From Ruminococcaceae bacterium UBA866 (GTDB lineage Bacteria > Bacillota > Clostridia > Oscillospirales > Ruminococcaceae), in contig DBGA01000026.1 in NCBI GenBank assembly GCA_002295325.1, forward strand, positions 40,691 to 52,487: DNA of 11,797 nucleotides. Direction: 5' to 3'. This document shows, piece by piece, positions 1 to 6,441 of the stretch (positions are counted from its first letter, which is position 1; every line of letters starts with the position of its first letter). The notes under the pieces are model-generated. The model saw only the letters and a list, made by a program, of their open reading frames with translations, was not told the origin of the DNA and searched no databases. A program made the translations under genes and the position numbers.

Positions 1-593
1 ATTGCGACATAGACACAGATAACGTCCTTGCCCATTTGGTTAATGATTGTATCTAATGCGATTGCAGTTTTACCAGTCTGACGGTCGCCGATGATAAGCT
101 CACGTTGACCTCTGCCGATTGGTATCATAGAGTCAATCGCTTTAATTCCTGTTTGAAGTGGACGGTTTACACTCTGGCGCTCAATAATTCCTGGTGCTGG
201 TGTTTCAATCGGTCTTGTTTCGTCAGTTATAATAGGGCCTTTACCGTCAATCGGTTGCCCTAGTGCATTTACTACACGGCCAAGAAGCGCATCACCAACT
301 GGCACAGATACAATTTTGCCTGTACGTTTAACGCTGTCGCCTTCTTTAATGTTTTCATCTGAACCTAGTAAAACTGCTCCTACAAAGTCCTTTTCAAGGT
401 TTAACGCCATGCCAAAAATACCGTCGCCAAACTCGATTAACTCATTTGACATACAGTTTTCAAGTCCATAAACTGTAGCAATTCCATCACCAACAGTCAT
501 AACTGTTCCTGTGTCATTTTGAGTAACCTTGCCTTTATAGTCTTTAATTTGTTGTTTAATCAGGCTTGCAATTTCTTGACTATGAAGTTCCAT
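1..593 (-). CDS. atpA: F1 ATP synthase subunit alpha, N-terminal part (runs off left edge)
   Basis: Non-catalytic nucleotide-binding alpha subunit of the F1 head of ATP synthase, in the cytoplasm at the membrane. About 197 of the usual ~500 residues are present, starting [16 protein letters not shown]. The N-terminal beta-barrel includes [21 protein letters not shown] (start of the barrel, residues ~43 on), then [15 protein letters not shown], then the Walker A loop GDRQTGKTA at about residues 168-176, the same place as in well-studied alpha subunits. The ATG at 591-593 follows GGCGGAGAAA, an acceptable ribosome binding site. It is the last gene of the atp operon visible here. It is separated from atpH by 110 nt that carry two copies of a palindromic repeat, unusually long for this junction. 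The frame continues off the window edge, so gamma, beta and epsilon presumably lie outside. Confidence 0.97.
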   Translation of the reverse strand, partial: MELHSQEIASLIKQQIKDYKGKVTQNDTGTVMTVGDGIATVYGLENCMSNELIEFGDGIFGMALNLEKDFVGAVLLGSDENIKEGDSVKRTGKIVSVPVGDALLGRVVNALGQPIDGKGPIITDETRPIETPAPGIIERQSVNRPLQTGIKAIDSMIPIGRGQRELIIGDRQTGKTAIALDTIINQMGKDVICVYVA

Positions 594-615
594 TTTCTCC
601 GCCTTCCCGCTACAC

Positions 616-637
616 ACCAGCTTAAAGCTGGACATAT
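616..637. repeat. 22-bp palindromic direct repeat, copy nearer atpA
   Basis: Contains the inverted repeat CCAGCTT-A-AAGCTGG flanked by A on the left and ACATAT on the right. An almost identical copy (21 of 22 bases) sits at 682-703. Both lie in the atpH-atpA gap of the atp operon. In the operon transcript each can fold as a 7-bp stem or a slightly shorter stem with a wider loop. Origin and role unknown. Confidence 0.7.
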
Positions 638-681
638 ATCGTTATGATAATTTCAATAAGAATTTAATTCAATTCTCGGTA

Positions 682-703
682 ACCAGCTTAAAGCCGGACA
701 TAT
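682..703. repeat. 22-bp palindromic direct repeat, copy next to the atpH stop
   Basis: Same unit as 616-637 with one difference, giving CCAGCTT-A-AAGCCGG. On the plus strand this makes a C/A mismatch, but in RNA read from the minus strand (the operon direction) it becomes a G-U wobble, so the stem is kept. The unit abuts the atpH stop codon (704-706). Similarity between copies ends at the repeat edges. Confidence 0.7.
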
Positions 704-1246
704 TTATAGGGTTTTTGCCCTTACTTGTTTTTTAATCTCATCTAGTTTAGTTTTTACACTGCCGTCAATTTCCATATTGTCATATTTCACCAAAACTCCG
801 CCAATAAGCGTTTCATCAACTTCATTAGACAATACAACATCTTTTTTAGACTGCTCGCAAAGTTTGCTTTGAAGCTTATCTTTCATAGCTGAAGAAAGTT
901 CCGTAGCAGTTACTGCTGTAACCCTAATAATATTATTTTGTCTATCATGAAGTCTGTTGTATTCAGTTTTCACATCAAAAAACAATTCAAAACGATTGTT
1001 GTCAATCAACACAAAAATCAAATTTAACAAATAGTCACAAATCCTACCGTTAAAAGCAGTATTTGCCAACTCGTGCTTTTCCTTCAAGCCAACAATTGGC
1101 GAAGAAAGGATTTTAGCATAGTCAGAATTTTCTGACAATATCTCAGACAGAGCGTTTATTTCGGTTTTAATTTCACCTTGCAAGTTGTTTTCTGTTGCCG
1201 CCTCAAACAGAGCATTGGCATAGGTTTGACTTACTAATTCTGCCAT
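704..1246 (-). CDS. atpH: F1Fo ATP synthase subunit delta
   Basis: Delta subunit (OSCP homologue) that joins the F1 alpha subunits to the peripheral b stalk. The 180 residues match the usual family length. The N-terminal helical domain starts MAELVSQTYANALFEAA, where Y-A-x-A-L-F is typical of delta. The C-terminal domain has the conserved run ending ETLIGGVLVKYDNMEIDGSV, corresponding to the family pattern (I/L)GG(L/V)-(I/V)-x-(I/V/Y)-x-D-x-x-(I/Y)-D-x-S. The ATG (1244-1246) lies inside the end of atpF (13-nt overlap including the atpF stop) and is preceded by AGGTGA, so translation is probably coupled to atpF. A 110-nt gap with two palindromic repeats follows before atpA. Confidence 0.95.
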   Translation of the reverse strand: MAELVSQTYANALFEAATENNLQGEIKTEINALSEILSENSDYAKILSSPIVGLKEKHELANTAFNGRICDYLLNLIFVLIDNNRFELFFDVKTEYNRLHDRQNNIIRVTAVTATELSSAMKDKLQSKLCEQSKKDVVLSNEVDETLIGGVLVKYDNMEIDGSVKTKLDEIKKQVRAKTL

Positions 1247-1767
1247 TTGATGTCACCTGCATTTTCGATAAAGTCGTTGATTAATTTCTCGTTATCAGCT
1301 GTATTCATTTCTTTTTTCAAGACTTGCTCTGCAGCCAAAATCGCCAAATCAGCCATTTCGTCTTTTATCTCATTAACCGCTTTTTTCTTTTCAATGTCAA
1401 TTTGACTTTGGGCGCGCAACATCATAGCCGATGCTTTTTCTCCAGCTTGAGAAAGCATATCATCGGTTCTATTCTGCGCTTTTTTTGTAGCGGTTTTTAT
1501 TATTTCTGCCGACTGCTCTTTAACAGTTGCAATCTGCACTTCGTAATTTGATTTTAATGATTGTGCGCTTTCGTTTGCTTGATTTGCATCATCATATATT
1601 TTTTGTATTTCATCTTCTCTGCTGTTAAGAACTTTTTTTACTTTTTCATACAGAAAATGTTTTAATATAAAAAACAATATTAATGTGTTTCCTATCGTGA
1701 AAATTAAATTCCAATCGATATATACCAGATCTTTGTATTCTGCAATTTCAATCAGGCTGTAACCCAT
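1234..1767 (-). CDS. atpF: F1Fo ATP synthase subunit b
   Basis: Peripheral-stalk b subunit of Fo, 177 residues. One N-terminal membrane segment (about residues 17-38, IDWNLIFTIGNTLILFFIL) fits the b-subunit pattern, in which a short acidic/aromatic lead-in precedes N-x-(L/I)-(I/F). It is followed by a long charged, Ala-rich coiled-coil helix (about 45-165) that dimerises and reaches up to delta at its C-terminus. The N-terminus is some 10-14 residues longer than in many b subunits (MGYSLIEIAEYKDLVY before the IDWN motif). The ATG at 1767 has only a weak, distant GGAATAGGG upstream, and no better in-frame start is visible, so the start is less certain than the gene. It overlaps atpH at its 3' end and is preceded by a 106-nt gap with a hairpin after atpE. 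Confidence 0.93.
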   Translation of the reverse strand: MGYSLIEIAEYKDLVYIDWNLIFTIGNTLILFFILKHFLYEKVKKVLNSREDEIQKIYDDANQANESAQSLKSNYEVQIATVKEQSAEIIKTATKKAQNRTDDMLSQAGEKASAMMLRAQSQIDIEKKKAVNEIKDEMADLAILAAEQVLKKEMNTADNEKLINDFIENAGDIKWQN

Positions 1768-1847
1768 ACGGATCTAAGCCCTATTCCCCCCTCACACGCA
1801 CAAAATAAATTCATACCCCTGCGTTATTTAATTCAACAGGATTGGTA

Positions 1848-1867
1848 TTATACTAATTTTAGTATAA
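1848..1867 (-). other. Intercistronic hairpin downstream of atpE
   Basis: TTATACTA (1848-1855), loop ATTT, TAGTATAA (1860-1867): a perfect 8-bp stem starting 6 nt after the atpE stop codon, in the 106-nt atpE-atpF gap. It has no following U-run, so it does not look like a full terminator. It could mark the 3' end of a stabilised atpE segment, since the c subunit is needed in many copies per complex. That role is inference. Confidence 0.5.
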
Positions 1868-1873
1868 CTAGTA

Positions 1874-2170
<297 letters not shown>

Positions 2171-2209
2171 TCATTTTTAAATGCAATTTATGATAAATAA
2201 TATACCCTT

Positions 2210-2926
2210 TTAATCTGGATCATTTGCGTTTGATACATATACCATGGTAAGCATGGAGAATATATATGCCTGAATACAGCTAGAGAACAAATCAAAATAA
2301 ATTGAAAACACAGCTGGTATTCCAAGTTGTAAAAACGGTATTGAATTTGGAATTATCAGTGAGGATGCGGCAGCTAATCCACCATACATCAAAATACTGA
2401 TAATCATTCCGGACAATATGTTACCAAAATGACGGAATGACAACGATACTGGAGTTGCCAATTCACTAATTAGGTTAAGGGGCAACATAACCGGTATTGG
2501 TTCAATAAAACCTTTAAAATGCTTTAATCCTTTGTGCTTTAGACCTGAATAATAAATTAAAACAAAGGTCATCAATGCCCAACCGAGTGTTGTGTTGATG
2601 TCAGCAGTTACTGAGCGAAAACCCAACAATCCAATCAGGCTTCCAAATGCTGAAAATACAAGCAGTGTCAGTATATATGGGGCATATGCCATGTTTCTTT
2701 TGCCCATTGTACCTTCTACAAGGTTATCAACTGCAACAACAACTTTTTCTGCAATTTTTTGTCTGTAACTCCTAGGAATTTTCTCCAGCTTGTGAGTTAA
2801 TATCAGACAAAGTATAAATACAAAACCAATGATCATCCAAGCGTTTACAGTGGTTTCTGTAACATCAATACCACCAAAAATGGGAATTGAGAATATAATT
2901 TTTGGCCCACGTATTTGAATATCCAA
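2210..2926 (-). CDS. atpB: Fo ATP synthase subunit a
   Basis: Stator a subunit that forms the two ion half-channels against the c ring, 238 residues, with five or more hydrophobic segments (about 27-45, 83-105, 112-130, 145-160 and 168-230). The essential stator arginine is Arg165 in SLSFRHFGNILSG, matching the (R)-x-FGN-x-x-(A/S)-G motif, and the preceding helix has PLNLISELATPVSLS. The start is TTG (2924-2926), two bases after the stop of the upstream AtpI-like gene, with AGGAGGAAGAG upstream at a slightly long 12-nt spacing. The only nearby in-frame ATG, at codon 31, would delete the first part of the protein. Coupled translation with the upstream gene is likely. Confidence 0.95.
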   Translation of the reverse strand: MDIQIRGPKIIFSIPIFGGIDVTETTVNAWMIIGFVFILCLILTHKLEKIPRSYRQKIAEKVVVAVDNLVEGTMGKRNMAYAPYILTLLVFSAFGSLIGLLGFRSVTADINTTLGWALMTFVLIYYSGLKHKGLKHFKGFIEPIPVMLPLNLISELATPVSLSFRHFGNILSGMIISILMYGGLAAASSLIIPNSIPFLQLGIPAVFSIYFDLFSSCIQAYIFSMLTMVYVSNANDPD

Positions 2927-2928
2927 GT

Positions 2929-3318
2929 TTAATCTCTTCCTCCTTTTTTGGGAATAAGCCCTGCAAAGCCTATTGTGAAATAAGTAAATTTAGGTGAAAG
3001 CATTGCTAAAACCACACACCATCCGTTTATTTTTGTAGATATAAATGGAATTGCTAAAATTATAAATAAAAGTGCAAACCTCATGATGTAATTTATTTTC
3101 ATATGCTTTTTGGCATTTTTTGCGTCCATAGATAATGCTTTTTCGACAACTGTTCCAAGCAAAATAAAATTTAATTCTGCAAATATAAAGCCATAAATCA
3201 TGCCATAAATGATACTTGAATCAAACATTTTTGCAGCAAGTGTAAAAACTACAATACCTATGTCTATTAACAAAAGTGTAATGGCGACCTTTTTTGCTTC
3301 AGTTAAAATAATGTCCAT
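2929..3318 (-). CDS. ATP synthase subunit I-like membrane protein
   Basis: Small integral membrane protein, 129 residues, placed second in the atp operon, where AtpI (ATP synthase subunit I) normally stands. AtpI family members help assemble the c ring and have been linked to Mg2+ or Ca2+ handling. Four hydrophobic stretches are visible: about residues 9-28 (VAITLLLIDIGIVVFTLAA), 35-60, 76-95 and 100-120. No catalytic motif is recognised, and the C-terminus is basic (PKKGGRD). The ATG (3316-3318) overlaps the stop of the preceding AtpZ-like gene by one base (TAATG), and the stop lies 2 nt before the atpB TTG, so the three genes are tightly coupled. Assignment rests on operon position, length and membrane topology; the family is poorly conserved in sequence. 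Confidence 0.8.
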   Translation of the reverse strand: MDIILTEAKKVAITLLLIDIGIVVFTLAAKMFDSSIIYGMIYGFIFAELNFILLGTVVEKALSMDAKNAKKHMKINYIMRFALLFIILAIPFISTKINGWCVVLAMLSPKFTYFTIGFAGLIPKKGGRD

Positions 3319-3569
3319 TATCGCTCCTTGTGCTTGTCCTTATCGAGTTTTTTAAGGTATCGTTTTACGAATAAAACAAATGAATTTATCCCACCACAAA
3401 CTCCGAGTAGTATACAAATAATTACCACGTAATCTGGGAGGTGAAAGCGATCTCTTAAATAAACCCCCAAAAATGCAAGCAGTACTATTGGCATTACCAT
3501 GGAAAGTCCAAGTTGAGTTATCTCAACAGCAGACCTCATCATCTGTGAAATGTCATCATATTTGCCCAT
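3318..3569 (-). CDS. AtpZ/AtpI-type small membrane protein
   Basis: First gene of the atp operon, 83 residues with two membrane helices: about residues 19-38 (LSMVMPIVLLAFLGVYLRDR) and 47-68 (YVVIICILLGVCGGINSFVL), then a strongly basic tail KKLDKDKHKER. The pattern of helix, G-V-Y-L-x-D-x-F, short turn and Gly-rich second helix fits the AtpZ family (F0F1-ATPase subunit annotated as a putative Ca2+/Mg2+ transporter). These proteins act with AtpI during Fo assembly or divalent cation movement. The ATG at 3567-3569 is preceded by GGTGAT, which matches part of the anti-SD complement. A promoter at 3614-3642 lies about 45 nt upstream. The family call is moderately firm; the exact function is not known. 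Confidence 0.78.
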   Translation of the reverse strand: MGKYDDISQMMRSAVEITQLGLSMVMPIVLLAFLGVYLRDRFHLPDYVVIICILLGVCGGINSFVLFVKRYLKKLDKDKHKER

Positions 3570-3613
3570 TTTATCACCATATTATTTGACAGATTTTTTA
3601 TCCATGCTTTTCA

Positions 3614-3642
3614 ATTATAACTGCTAGTGAACTTAAAATCAA
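3614..3642 (-). promoter_or_regulatory. Sigma-A promoter of the atp operon
   Basis: Reading the minus strand, TTGATT (3642-3637) and a consensus TATAAT (3619-3614) are separated by exactly 17 nt. Transcription would start near 3607, leaving a leader of about 38 nt before the AtpZ-like ATG. It lies in the gap after the ROK regulator gene, so the operon can be read independently of that gene. No strong terminator separates the two, so read-through is also possible. Confidence 0.7.
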
Positions 3643-3671
3643 GTCCAATAACACATTATTATTTAATAATA

Positions 3672-4685
3672 TTAAGTAGTTTGATTGACGAAAAAATAAC
3701 AATCTATTGCCTCTGCGCAGGCTGCTAGAAACACGGTATCATTTGTCACAATAGCTTTTTTCAAGAGCAGTTTTTTATATCCATATTTCAAGATAATTTC
3801 TTGAATATTGTTTAAATTATCATCATCCTCAAATAGATTTCCAAAACAGTAAATCTTCTCTATATCGAGTACAGTGTTGCAGGTTATGATTGTCGCTGCT
3901 ATTTTTTCGCGATTCATCTGTATGTCTTCACTATCGCCTATTTTTTCATTTAGTATATCTGAGAAACCTCCAGCGTTACCTGTAAATCCCTTGTAAATCT
4001 TGCCTTCAATCATAACTCCGGACTCTGCAACATTACCAAATCGCAACAATAGCACACTACTTGAATTTTCGCCTGCAAAAAGTCTTTGTGCAACAAGAGA
4101 ACCCACGACTGTGGTATTGATTGCAATTTTTATCGGCATTGCATGAGCCAAATCCTTTTTAAGCCTTGTCAGCTTGTCCTTGTTCTTTATGCCCTCAATT
4201 ACCTCTCCACAGTTTTTGCTAAGGCATACACCAAGTGCTAAAACATTATCATTAGTTATGCAATTATTTTTCATAATAGTATTTATATTTAAAACAATTA
4301 ACTCTAATAACTCACGGTAACTTTTCCCTTTAAAGCTCTTTTTTCTTTTATCAAGAATTTGCCCCTTTATATTTGTTAGTCCAACAAATATATCCTCTTT
4401 TTCAATCACTACACCAAAAACCAACTTATAATTTTCATTGATATCTAAAAGGGTTTTCCTACGCCCACGGGAATGTGTTGCCGATTTTACAATTTGTTCT
4501 CCCTTTTCTACCAATACACCAGTCTTTATCATATCATTTGTTATCTCAGTAATAGCAGCCTTTGTCAACTTTAGCTCTGAAGAGAGGTCGATCCTTGATT
4601 TTGGGCCATTTTTTTGCAGATAGTTTAATACCAATAAATCCTTTTTTAGTTTAGAGCTTGTGGGTATATGTAAAGGCTTTTGCAT
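3672..4685 (-). CDS. ROK-family transcriptional regulator with degenerate kinase site
   Basis: 337-residue protein with an N-terminal winged helix-turn-helix (about residues 13-65, LVLNYLQKNGPKSRIDLSSE followed by LKLTKAAITEITNDM) and the wing/linker SRGRRKTLLDI, typical of NagC/XylR-type ROK repressors. From about residue 80 on lies a ROK (sugar kinase-like) domain: LVFGVVIEKEDIFVGLTNIKGQIL and GVMIEGKIYKGFTGNAGGF. Hallmarks of active or sugar-sensing ROK proteins are missing. The usual N-D-A/N catalytic Asp is replaced in AINTTVVGSLVAQRLFAG, the E-x-G-H motif is NAGGFSD, and the CxCGxxGCxE zinc site is absent. The start was set at the ATG (4683-4685) behind TAGGAGAT; a TTG 10 codons upstream has no such site. 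It lies upstream of and co-directional with the atp operon. Its target and ligand cannot be read from sequence; autoregulation is common in this family. Confidence 0.85.
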   Translation of the reverse strand: MQKPLHIPTSSKLKKDLLVLNYLQKNGPKSRIDLSSELKLTKAAITEITNDMIKTGVLVEKGEQIVKSATHSRGRRKTLLDINENYKLVFGVVIEKEDIFVGLTNIKGQILDKRKKSFKGKSYRELLELIVLNINTIMKNNCITNDNVLALGVCLSKNCGEVIEGIKNKDKLTRLKKDLAHAMPIKIAINTTVVGSLVAQRLFAGENSSSVLLLRFGNVAESGVMIEGKIYKGFTGNAGGFSDILNEKIGDSEDIQMNREKIAATIITCNTVLDIEKIYCFGNLFEDDDNLNNIQEIILKYGYKKLLLKKAIVTNDTVFLAACAEAIDCYFFVNQTT

Positions 4686-5015
4686 ACAACTATCTCCTAT
4701 TCTAATAACCACCAATTGGGTGAAATCATATAAACGCTATGAAACCAATTCTATTATTATAAACTATACCCCTTTTTACTTGGACATTTATTAACAAAAT
4801 GTTAAATGTTAAATAAACTTAAACAATATACGCTTTTTAACGAATAAGCGCATATAAATGAAAAACTTGCCAAAAATATAACGATAGTTTTAATGAATTT
4901 GTAGAAAATTCGAAGATTGCAATAATATGTAGTGTACATTCCATCTATATTATGTTACCATAGAAATATATGATTATACTATAGAATATTTTCAGACACA
5001 GAAAGAGGGATTAAT
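4686..5015. promoter_or_regulatory. Gene-free divergent region between ROK regulator and HEAT-repeat gene
   Basis: 330 AT-rich bases with no supported gene. It holds an 8-bp palindrome CCAATTGG (4712-4719) with a further CCAATT at 4745-4750, and a perfect TTAACA-AAA-TGTTAA palindrome (4791-4805) followed by another TGTTAA (4807-4812). It also holds an imperfect hairpin (4826-4855, arms ATATACGCTT / AAGCGCATAT) whose one A/C mismatch would be a G-U wobble in minus-strand RNA. TATAAT-like boxes occur on the minus strand (4756-4761) and a TATACT on the plus strand (4975-4980), but none has a convincing -35 at 17 nt, so the promoters are not pinned down. The palindromes are candidate operators for the adjacent ROK regulator; that is inference. 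Confidence 0.4.
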
Positions 5016-5357
5016 ATGTTCGGCGATAAAGATGCAGAAATTGAAAAATTAGTTAGTACTGGTAAGTGGGATAAAATCGAGAAAAAATATTTATATTCAA
5101 ATGACGAAAAACGATTTGCACTTGCAAGAGCACTATCAACAACTTTTGCTGACGAAGGTTATAATGCACTTGTATCTCTTATAAAGGATGAAAACTCCGA
5201 AGTACAACTTGAGGCAATTAAGTCACTTGGTAAGACAGGTTCAGACAGAGCAGCAGCTCAACTTCAATGGGTACTCGCAAAAACACCCCCATCTAACTCC
5301 GCCACTATTGCAGCTCTACAAGCTGCAATTGCTCAAGTTCGTGGTAAAAAAAGATAA
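5016..5357 (+). CDS. Small HEAT-repeat protein
   Basis: 113-residue soluble protein without signal peptide or membrane segment. After a charged N-terminal helix (MFGDKDAEIEKLVSTGKWDKI), residues ~35-105 form about two HEAT/PBS-lyase-type helical repeats: EKRFALARALSTTFADEGYN, then ALVSLIKDENSEVQLEAIKS, then LGKTGSDRAAAQLQWVLAKT, then a final helix AATIAALQAAIAQVRGKKR-like at the C-terminus. Such repeats serve as protein-binding scaffolds; no enzyme residues are visible. AGAGGG lies at a suitable distance before the ATG. It is a single-gene unit ending in the strong terminator at 5378-5409, and converges on uppP. The partner and process are unknown. Confidence 0.85.
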   Translation: MFGDKDAEIEKLVSTGKWDKIEKKYLYSNDEKRFALARALSTTFADEGYNALVSLIKDENSEVQLEAIKSLGKTGSDRAAAQLQWVLAKTPPSNSATIAALQAAIAQVRGKKR

Positions 5358-5377
5358 CATTAAGATGCAAAAATCGA

Positions 5378-5409
5378 AACTCCTCACATTTTCTGTGAGG
5401 AGTTTTTTT
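5378..5409 (+). terminator. Rho-independent terminator after the HEAT-repeat gene
   Basis: Perfect 11-bp stem AACTCCTCACA / TGTGAGGAGTT with a 5-nt loop TTTTC (5389-5393), followed by a T-run (5405-5409). It begins 20 nt after the stop codon. It lies between convergent genes, and the minus-strand copy, followed by TCGATTTTTG, could also stop uppP transcription, though less strongly. Confidence 0.92.
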
Positions 5410-5421
5410 ATATAGTCATTC

Positions 5422-6249
5422 TTATTTTGCTAGGATTAAAAAGTAGCCTAGTACGATGATACCTAAGATAATTCTATACCAGCCAAAAGCCTTAAAGTCA
5501 TGTTTTTTAATGTAACCCATTAAGAATTTGATTGCTATAATTGACACTATGAATGCAACTATCATTCCAACCAGTAAAATTGTAATCTCTGCCCCAGAAA
5601 AATCAAGTCCAAATTTATATATTTTATAAGCACTCGCACCAAGCATTGCAGGAATTGCTAGGAAGAATGTAAATTCTGCCGCAACGTAGCGCGATGTCCC
5701 AAACAATATTGCACCAATAATGGTAGCACCTGAACGTGATGTTCCCGGAATTAACGATAATGCTTGGAATAAACCAATTATAAATGCAGTTTGATAGCTT
5801 AACTCTGTAATCTTACTTACTTTAGCTGGTCTATTTTTGTTCCAATTTTCAATCACGATAAATAAAACACCGTATAAAATAAGGGTAGTTGCTACTGTTA
5901 CTGGGTTATAAAACAGTTCATCAAGTATGTCATCAAATAAAAATCCCAAAATTCCAGCAGGGATAGATGCAATCAAAACCTTAAACCATAACGACCATAT
6001 TTGTTTCTTTTCTATCGGCAGTTTTTTAGGTGAAAAAGGGTTCAGTTTGTTAAAATATAGCACTACCACAGCCATAATTGCGCCAAGCTGGATTACTACA
6101 AAGAACATTGATTTAAACGCTTCGGACATATTAAGCTGCAAAAATTCATCAACTAAAATCATATGTCCTGTGCTACTGATTGGAAGCCACTCGGTAATAC
6201 CCTCAACAATGCCAAGAATAATTACCTTGATAATCTCTAAAAAATCCAT
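5422..6249 (-). CDS. uppP: Undecaprenyl-diphosphatase (BacA/UppP family)
   Basis: Integral membrane phosphatase that converts undecaprenyl pyrophosphate to undecaprenyl phosphate, recycling the lipid carrier for peptidoglycan and other wall polymers. Loss or overproduction changes bacitracin sensitivity in other bacteria. The 275 residues match the family length. The first signature is [20 protein letters not shown] (residues 13-32), with Glu16, Glu20, Ser26 and His29 as the active-site set. The second is PGTSRSGAT with Arg172. Seven or more hydrophobic helices follow the family layout, and the C-terminus ends in a membrane helix. The start was set at the ATG (6247-6249) behind AAGGAG at 8 nt; a start 23 codons upstream would add a non-family N-terminus. 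A TATAAT box (6272-6277, minus) lies close upstream but its -35 is weak. Divergent from the radical SAM gene. Confidence 0.95.
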   Translation of the reverse strand: MDFLEIIKVIILGIVEGITEWLPISSTGHMILVDEFLQLNMSEAFKSMFFVVIQLGAIMAVVVLYFNKLNPFSPKKLPIEKKQIWSLWFKVLIASIPAGILGFLFDDILDELFYNPVTVATTLILYGVLFIVIENWNKNRPAKVSKITELSYQTAFIIGLFQALSLIPGTSRSGATIIGAILFGTSRYVAAEFTFFLAIPAMLGASAYKIYKFGLDFSGAEITILLVGMIVAFIVSIIAIKFLMGYIKKHDFKAFGWYRIILGIIVLGYFLILAK

Positions 6250-6358
6250 TACATCTACTCCTTGTTTTCCTATTATACTCATGTTTATGTTAAAATATAT
6301 TCGCATGGATATATTCAATTTTTCTATATGTAACTTTAATCGTTATAATTATATACAA

Positions 6359-6387
6359 TTGAAACGATTTCGTCTATATTTTATCTT
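6359..6387 (+). promoter_or_regulatory. Possible promoter of the radical SAM gene
   Basis: TTGAAA (6359-6364), a 17-nt spacer and TATCTT (6382-6387) lie 55 nt before the ATG at 6442. The -35 matches 5 of 6 consensus bases and the -10 matches 4 of 6. A second AT-rich box (TATACT, 6413-6418) is closer but lacks a -35, so the assignment is tentative. Confidence 0.35.
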
Positions 6388-6441
6388 CTTTTTCTTTTTA
6401 AACTTCTATGATATACTAATATGCAAAGCAAGGTGGTGGTT

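Noticed and set aside
616..703. CRISPR-like array
   Set aside because: There are only two repeat units of 22 bp with one spacer-like gap and no cas genes. It is better described as a duplicated palindromic repeat.
3655..3675. Terminator between the ROK gene and the atp operon
   Set aside because: Only an AT-only weak inverted repeat is present, with no stable GC stem.
4826..4855. Rho-independent terminator in the divergent region
   Set aside because: The stem is imperfect, has no U-run in either direction, and there is no gene whose end it would serve.
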